This document shows positions 58,521 through 64,000 of a stretch of 64,000 nt of DNA, in pieces (position 1 is the first letter of the stretch; each line of letters opens with the position of its first letter). The translations under genes were made by a program, and so were the position numbers. The notes beneath the pieces were generated by a model, which was not told where the DNA came from, made no database searches, and saw nothing but the letters and a program-made list of their open reading frames with translations. This DNA comes from Catenaria anguillulae PL171 (Eukaryota; Blastocladiomycota; Blastocladiomycetes; Blastocladiales; Catenariaceae). Location of the stretch: NCBI GenBank assembly GCA_002102555.1, contig MCFL01000094.1, forward strand, positions 26,013-90,012, read 5' to 3'.

Positions 58521-59504
58521 ATGCTGACTCGAATCCACATGATACTTCAAAGTATGACATCGCTGCACGACTTCCGTATCCTCGAGACTCTACTGTGGGT
58601 GCCTGCCTCGCTAGTCCGTCAGCACAACGTGCTGCTCTGCGCCAATCATGATCTGAGCAGTCGGCATCTCCAAGTGGCCACGCCCAACGGATCCTCCATA
58701 GTCTTCCTATGGTCGCTGCACCTCGATCGTCTGTCCAAGGCTCTCCTCCAGCTTCCCGTCAATCTCGGTCTCGGGTCACTCCCGCGTGAGGTCGTGCAAA
58801 TGGTGACAACTGACGCGACCGATGCAGTACTGGCCCACATACTCGCCGCCGCGAGTCATGCATCCGACAATGAGGAGTCGTGCTTGCGGATTCGACTCTT
58901 GGTCGATTTGAATGGCCGTGCTACGGTAGAATCGACACCGATTCCGTTTCCCTCAACCTTGTCCTGGTCCATTCCCATTTGCCCGCCATCAATACATGAT
59001 GGGTCATCCATGAAAGATTGGTGGGCGGCAACGAGCCCGGCCGCGCCAGGCGCCATCACTATGCACCTCGATTTGTCGAATCCAATTTCCACGTTGGAAC
59101 AGCCCACTCTGTCTCCATTCCCGTCCGATTTCCTCATTCACAAAACGACCCATCGGACCATTTACGATTCTGCCCAGTTGCGTGCCAAGTCTGCCTTGAA
59201 CCTTGCCCCCGACGTATGGATCGATGTCCTCCTGCACACTGGTTCGGGATTTATCACTGAGTCGTGCATTGCCAACATTGCCGTTCTGTCCCCTGACACG
59301 CAGCAGTGGACCACGCCTGTGATTGACGAGAAAGGCGGCGTTTCATTGTTACCTGGATGCATGCGATCCGTGCTGCTGGATGACAGTGTGATCCATGAAG
59401 GTAATGTGCCGTTGACTTGGGTCACAGAGCTAGGCATGCCTGTGGTTGGATTCAATTCCGTTCGAGGATGCTTTCCGGTCAACGTCAAGTTGATACATGG
59501 CTAG
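58521..59504 (+). CDS. ABZ2: Aminodeoxychorismate lyase-like PLP enzyme (class IV)
   Basis: Single exon, 327 residues. It belongs to the fold-type IV PLP group (branched-chain aminotransferase/ADC lyase). The catalytic Lys lies in FLIHKTTHRTIYD (Lys about 208), and the Glu-containing GFITESCIANIAV is the usual cofactor-ring block. WTTPVI and LLPGCMRSVLL complete the C-terminal signature. The TTHR context after the lysine and a diverged N-terminal half are typical of fungal Abz2, which makes 4-aminobenzoate for folate. Other class IV members are possible from sequence alone. Three in-frame ATGs lie in the first 12 codons; 58521 is the most upstream. Confidence 0.75.
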   Translation: MLTRIHMILQSMTSLHDFRILETLLWVPASLVRQHNVLLCANHDLSSRHLQVATPNGSSIVFLWSLHLDRLSKALLQLPVNLGLGSLPREVVQMVTTDATDAVLAHILAAASHASDNEESCLRIRLLVDLNGRATVESTPIPFPSTLSWSIPICPPSIHDGSSMKDWWAATSPAAPGAITMHLDLSNPISTLEQPTLSPFPSDFLIHKTTHRTIYDSAQLRAKSALNLAPDVWIDVLLHTGSGFITESCIANIAVLSPDTQQWTTPVIDEKGGVSLLPGCMRSVLLDDSVIHEGNVPLTWVTELGMPVVGFNSVRGCFPVNVKLIHG

Positions 59505-59588
59505 TTAGGCAAGCAAAGAGCTTTTGTATTCGGGTGTACATCTTTAGACTCATCCGTCAATATACTTCATTCTCTTCACACTCCCACA

Positions 59589-60954
59589 TCAATCGTTGTG
59601 AGCAAGGAACTTGCAGGGCATCGCACGGCCCCCATCAACTGAAATCAACCACAACCGATCGCAATAGTGGCGTCCGGCTCCTCTGCACCAACTCTGCCTC
59701 GTTCTCGCCGCTACATCCATCTTGACACTGGCGCTCATCGATACCAGCGCCTCCCGGCTCGCCTCCGAAGAAGAGGAGCTTGAGCTTCCCGACGCCGGCG
59801 ACGCCACAACAACTGAATCGACCCTCGGCCGCATTCCCAGCGCGCCACCTTGCGACCCAATGCTCCCAGACACTAACATCAACTCCCTCTCAATCCTCCT
59901 TGTCTCAATCACATGCCTGCACCACTCTGTCCAATCGTCGACGGCCCCGGGAAACCCAGGGGAATCAAACGCCAGTACCCACTCGCTGCCTGCCGCGCCA
60001 CTCGCTGTCGCTGCGCGAAACCTCAGCGTGCGAATCCCGCTGCCATACACGGGGACTTGCCATGTCGGAAACACAAATGCGTCAATCGCCACGGGGACCA
60101 GCTCGGTCGACACGCCAAACTGCAGGGCGCGCGTGGCAAACGGCAACGACACATACATGGTAGTGTTGTCGAGGCGAATGTGGAAGGCATGCAGCGACCA
60201 AATGAACCGAAACACGGCCGCAAACACGAGCATTCACGGCCAGACCAACAAGAACGGCCGTGACTGACGCCACTGGGTGCACGTACGCATCAGGAACTAG
60301 CCCGAGCCTTGGGACCACAAGATGGACCAGCGTGACCATGTTTCGGATGACCATCCACGCATAGTACCCATGGCTCGCAAGCACCAAAGAAAACTCGACT
60401 GCGGCCGCGACCTTTGGCCCACTTTGCCCACCGACCTTCTTGTGCCCCACAATCCACCAATCCACGCCTGCATACGCGACAAACGGCAACACGAGCATGC
60501 CCAGCAGAATCACGTTTTGAACGCCTGGGTGCATGCCGCGCCGGGCTTGCGCATCGATCCAGCGCGAGATCCATGGCAGAGCTTGCACGCATACGGGCTT
60601 GCCAATCCCGCCCAGCGATGTCCGACAAAGAAAGTGTATTTGAACCGCCAGGACCAGGAACGTGCCGAGCAGAACAATGGCCAGCGCAATCAAACGTTTT
60701 TGCACGACGGCTGGGTAGAAGGATTGGGTAAAGTTTGTGCGTGGGTCCGAGGGCGGTTTGGGTGGGTACAGTGTGGGCTTGTTTGGGATGGCAGGAATGG
60801 TTGACGAGGCGACTTGTGAAGGCGATGGGTCGCGGATCGGAAGGTACGGAGGTGGTGGGAGTGGCAGCGAGTCGGTCGAGGAGTTGGGATTCTGTGTATC
60901 GGGTAATGAAGTTGTAGCTTGGCGGGCGAGTGCCGTGTGGTGAGGACGGCCCAA
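59589..60954 (-). CDS. Multi-pass membrane protein, unknown, with unresolved frame change
   Basis: Two minus-strand frames belong together. The first (60954 to about 60236) has a Pro-rich start and hydrophobic segments at about 88-110 (RLIALAIVLLGTFLVLAVQI), 147-165, 185-205 and 220-240. The second (about 60233 to 59589) continues with MLVFAAVFRFIWSLHAF, then a soluble region with TEWCRHVIETRRIEREL and a Ser-rich stretch. The switch occurs between 60235 and 60082. A 106-nt intron (GTTTGC..CTGCAG, about 60225-60120) would restore frame but would remove a hydrophobic segment. A one- or two-base error near 60235 would instead keep it. I cannot decide. The family is not recognised. Confidence 0.5.
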
Positions 60955-61352
60955 AGAGCCGACGATAGGGATATACGTCGAGAATGATGTCGTTGTCTAT
61001 TCTTGGTTCTCTATCGTTTCGTCGAGTGTATGATGCAAATCTTTGAGTTGCAGGCGGTTGTGTCTATAGAGAAGGCATTCCATTAAGCCTACTATCTGCG
61101 AAAACTGTAACTAATCTTTGTAAGAGCTGCAGTTTTGACTGTGAGACGTCTTGGTAAGGTGGTGGATTTCGATCGCATTCGAAAACTGTCGATTGAAGAC
61201 AGTATCGCGCTTCACCCACACAGGTAATTGTTCGCACCGTCAAGACCAGCTTTGTGAGCCTTTACCTGTAATCCAACCGGCATTTGCACGCCAAATCAAC
61301 ACAATACTCGATGCAATAATAGGAATCTGAACAATTCAAGATCGATCCAACC
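60955..61352. other. Divergent promoter region upstream of SPAG8-like gene
   Basis: About 400 bases, AT-richer than the surroundings, without a gene. Confidence 0.5.
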
Positions 61353-62237
61353 ATGCATCAAATGTTTTCCAAGGACACGACCTGGAACCAACACGGGACG
61401 GTTGGTGCCACGCTGCTCGCAAACTGGGTCGAGGAACGCGCCGTGGGTGAGGAGCGCATCATCAAGGAACGCAACGTGCCCTACATTTCTAGACAAGGAC
61501 ATGCGGTATGTATGCTCCATTGCTTTAGTGCAACTCTCGGTTTCTTACGCATTGAACTTTGCAGAATATTTTGGAACAAGACCTCAAGGAAGACACGGCC
61601 AAAAAGTACACGACCGTGTCACGGTTATCGTATCAGCCATCCTCTGCGGATGCCACGCGCAGGTATCCGGGGACCATGGGTAAGTTGCGGACCATGAAGG
61701 AGCGCGAGTGGACCAAAGAATCAATGTACGCTGTTTCCGCGGATTCACGCGTGTGTGACGCTGTTTTGCTGAGCGGTGGCGATGAACATCACAGTCCAAT
61801 ACCTCAAACCCAAGTATACTCCGCACCCACCCGTCTATGAATCCACGACTGCCGCCTCTCACTTTCGCCCGGACTTCCACCCATCCATTTCCCCCGACCA
61901 ACTCCCGCCCGCGGTCCTCAAAGCCATGTCGACCTCTGGCGCGCCCATCCCTCCCACTGATGCGCCAATCACCTTCTGGTCGCACCACATGTCTCGTGGC
62001 GCACACACGACCTACGCGTCGACCCCACACGGCATGCATCCGACAAGCGTCCAGCGCGCGTGTGTGGTTGCACACTCTGCGGTTCCGGACTTGCAGCCAA
62101 CGACCACCGTTGACAGGATCAAGCGCGGCGAGGTGCCGCCGGTTGAGACGGCAGTGACCAAGAAGACGGCCAGGTTTGGAAGGCATACCGAGTTTTCGAC
62201 GCCCATTGAGACGACGTTGTCGACGCCGCACAAGTAA
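61353..62237 (+). CDS. SPAG8: SPAG8-like axonemal microtubule inner protein
   Basis: Three exons: 61353-61505, 61565-61679, 61795-62237 (introns 59 and 115 nt), giving 236 residues. The N-terminal TVGATLLANWVEERAV resembles the LLxNWxEERA motif of animal SPAG8. RLSYQPS follows in exon 2. Near the end, ITFWSHHMSRG and RFGRHTEFSTPIE parallel the FW..RG and FxxxxxFSTP segments of SPAG8. SPAG8 is a microtubule inner protein of doublet microtubules. Both splice joins keep frame (GHA-NILEQDL, TM-VQYLKPKY). The comparison is from memory of short motifs, so the exact orthologue should be treated as probable. If correct, the organism builds a motile flagellum. Confidence 0.6.
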
Positions 62238-62425
62238 ACGGGGGATTGGATGGTTAGGGTAGAACAGTTGAATACCGCTCTGGTCGAGTTGAGAGGGTCA
62301 CGGCTGTCACATGTGACGTTTTCGACAATGAATACACATACAAAGATTGATAGACACGTAATGTAAACTCGCCGGAGTTCATGACCATTTACAATCCCAA
62401 ATCAATCCAAAGCGGGGTAAAAAGT

Positions 62426-63768
62426 CTATATTGCCGCTAACGAGGAGGAAAATGCGATGCGTACACGGGAATGCTGATGCGCCGCACTTACGCTCTGCCT
62501 CGATGGGCTTGGTGCGAACCATTCGGTACATGTTGCCTCGCCGTGACGCAGGCGATGGTGAGGGAGACCGACTTCGCGAAGCTGCTGCCGCCGTTGCGTT
62601 GCGGTAATAGTTGAACCAAATGATGCCAGCCAGTGAAATGACCAAACCCAGTACATTTGGAGCGTGAGGGTATCACCAAACACCACCATGGCGGCAGAGA
62701 TGAGCACGACTTCCTTGGCAAACCTGGTGTGAATGGCGGACGTGGCAAGAGCATTGGACAAGAGCGCAAAAATTGAACGATATGCATACCGGCAACCGAC
62801 AAGGCCAACACGGAACTGCCGTGAATCAACAAAAACTCGCTCACCACCATGGTGAACGCCAAAAACCCGCCATGACAACACGACCGTCAACCCAACGTCG
62901 CCCTCAAACACGCGTGTGTCCATGGTTCCATGGTCAGCGAAGCGATCGACAGCACAATGGCCATGAACGGAGTAAACGTGTACAGTGTCGTCAAGGCGCT
63001 CCACCCGACGACCCTCGACGCGCATTCCACTTCATGAACAGCTGCGTCAGCGACCAGCGCAGGCCCGAAAATCCCGAGCAATGAACGCCAGCGTCATGCC
63101 ATACGGCGTGAACACGGCCTCGCCCTTCACAGCAAGACACACGCCTGTGAAATGACGAGAATGATGACAATCAACCGCGGCGTAATCCGCTCGAGGCCAA
63201 GGCCCACGACGAGAGCAAGACAAAGATGGGTGTGCTGTTTTGACATAGATGTACGCGGGCAGGTGATGTAGCGAAGAGACGTATGCTGAGGGCTACATCG
63301 GCAGCGCCCCAATGGCGGTGGCAGGGCATAGTAAAGGTAACCGGATTGGAAATCGGTGAATGAGAACGTGGACCGGAAATTGGCAAAGTGATGCGGTGCG
63401 ATGACGTGGATCACCAGTGAGGCGAGACCAAACTGGATGATATTGTGCAGGGCCGATGCACCAACTGGAACTTGAAGTTCCAGTACTTTCACCAAACAAC
63501 TGTTTATCTATAGGAGGAAAGGAGGAAACAGTAAGCACGTTGGAAATGAAGCAGATTTTCTGCATCTTTGATGGGCAAATCAACATACTGTAGATACTTA
63601 ACAGGTCAAGTATTTGACAAGAGACATAATGAAGCACGTTAACACAGTGCCTCTTCCGAGCCGCGAGGATGGTCGCGATCAAACACACCTGAGAAAGGTC
63701 GACGCAGTATACCACCCTGCAATGTATATGGCATTGCGCATGTAGGCCGCGCGGTCCAACTGTGCCAT
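62426..63768 (-). CDS. Triose-phosphate/nucleotide-sugar transporter (DMT), frame-broken
   Basis: Minus-strand exons: 63768-63689, an 8-nt microexon 63596-63589, 63507-62492, and 62436-62426 (11 nt with stop). Splicing gives NAIYIAGWYTAST and FLSIYNKQLFG, the conserved SxYNK start of TPT-family Golgi transporters. Later blocks in family order are SALHNIIQFGLASLVI, GAADVALS, STPIFVLLSS, GLERITPRLIVIILVIS, WSLTQLFMKWNARRG, LTTLYTFTPFMAIVLSIASL, FLAFTMVVSEFLLIHGSSV, EVVLISAAMVVFGDTLTL and NVLGLVISLAGIIWFNYYR. They lie in different frames: at least eight single-base shifts occur in about 850 bp. Most coincide with homopolymer runs one base too short, suggesting consensus errors; a young pseudogene is the alternative. 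It converges on the SPAG8-like gene. Confidence 0.72.
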
Positions 63769-64000
63769 GATGGCGATTGGGCGCTTGGAGTCAGGGGAAC
63801 ACGTTTTGAAGTGTGGTGTGCAGGGTGCGAACGAGCGAATGGTGGAGGCTATGCGATTCGACAGTCTGACTGGGGCTGTCGGCTACATTGTGGTTGAGCT
63901 GATGTCAAGTCAGTTCATAGAGTCCATGGCTGTATTCCGCTTGCCATGCCATGAGAGCTATTCTTTGTTGGTTTATACGGTCCATGAATGAATATTAATT
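63769..64000. other. Right edge, no gene seen
   Basis: 232 bases upstream of the transporter start. An open frame on the plus strand (63767-63991) has no motif and overlaps the transporter start codon, so it is not called. Confidence 0.45.

Overview
The window is eukaryotic nuclear DNA, GC-rich and gene-dense. It holds intron-containing protein genes on both strands, about one per 2.5 kb, with short spliceosomal introns (mostly 57-121 nt) and coding exons that can be joined by conserved protein motifs. The gene set points to an early-diverging, flagellated (zoosporic) fungus such as a blastocladiomycete or chytrid. There are fungal-type STE50/UBC2, ROM2-like, INO1, GPD1, OCT1 and ABZ2-like genes, together with a SPAG8-like sperm/axoneme gene and a coilin gene, which are unusual for a Dikarya-type fungus. 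The organism call is inference; no rRNA or tRNA gene is present to test it.

Layout: 1.9-6.2 kb, INO1 and GPD1 in tandem (lipid precursor and osmolyte metabolism). 6.7-13.6 kb, an acylaminoacyl-peptidase gene converging on a DEP-DH-PH-CNH Rho GEF. 14.1-19.6 kb, SED5 (Golgi SNARE), OCT1 (mitochondrial peptidase) and RPB4 (RNA polymerase II). 20.6-25.6 kb, a STE50/UBC2-type MAPK adaptor and MEMO1. 25.8-29.0 kb, a repeat-like area with an inverted, frameshifted duplicate of a small coiled-coil gene and a decayed reverse transcriptase. 29.8-36.5 kb, a BuGZ/ZNF207 homologue divergent from a SNF2-RING protein, with telomere-like repeats between them. 37.0-45.4 kb, a glutamine-rich putative regulator and a long stretch without a convincing gene. 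45.5-49.5 kb, an unknown membrane protein and coilin. 49.8-51.0 kb, a gag-like remnant. 51.2-57.8 kb, EMC8 converging on XRN1. 58.5-63.8 kb, an aminodeoxychorismate lyase-like gene, an unknown membrane protein, the SPAG8-like gene, and a triose-phosphate/nucleotide-sugar transporter gene broken by many one-base shifts.

The genes are mostly housekeeping and do not form one pathway. Signalling genes (Rho1 GEF, Ste50-like adaptor, MEMO1) and RNA-biology genes (RPB4, coilin, XRN1, BuGZ) recur. All exon boundaries below were derived by hand from reading frame, GT..AG borders and protein-family continuity. They are predictions, not transcript evidence.

Points worth most attention: a probable coilin; an 8-nt microexon in the transporter gene; a 5' splice site preference for C-G at intron positions +4/+5; the SNF2-RING protein with altered ATPase motifs; the tail-to-tail duplicated coiled-coil gene; and a perfect inositol-response E-box upstream of INO1.
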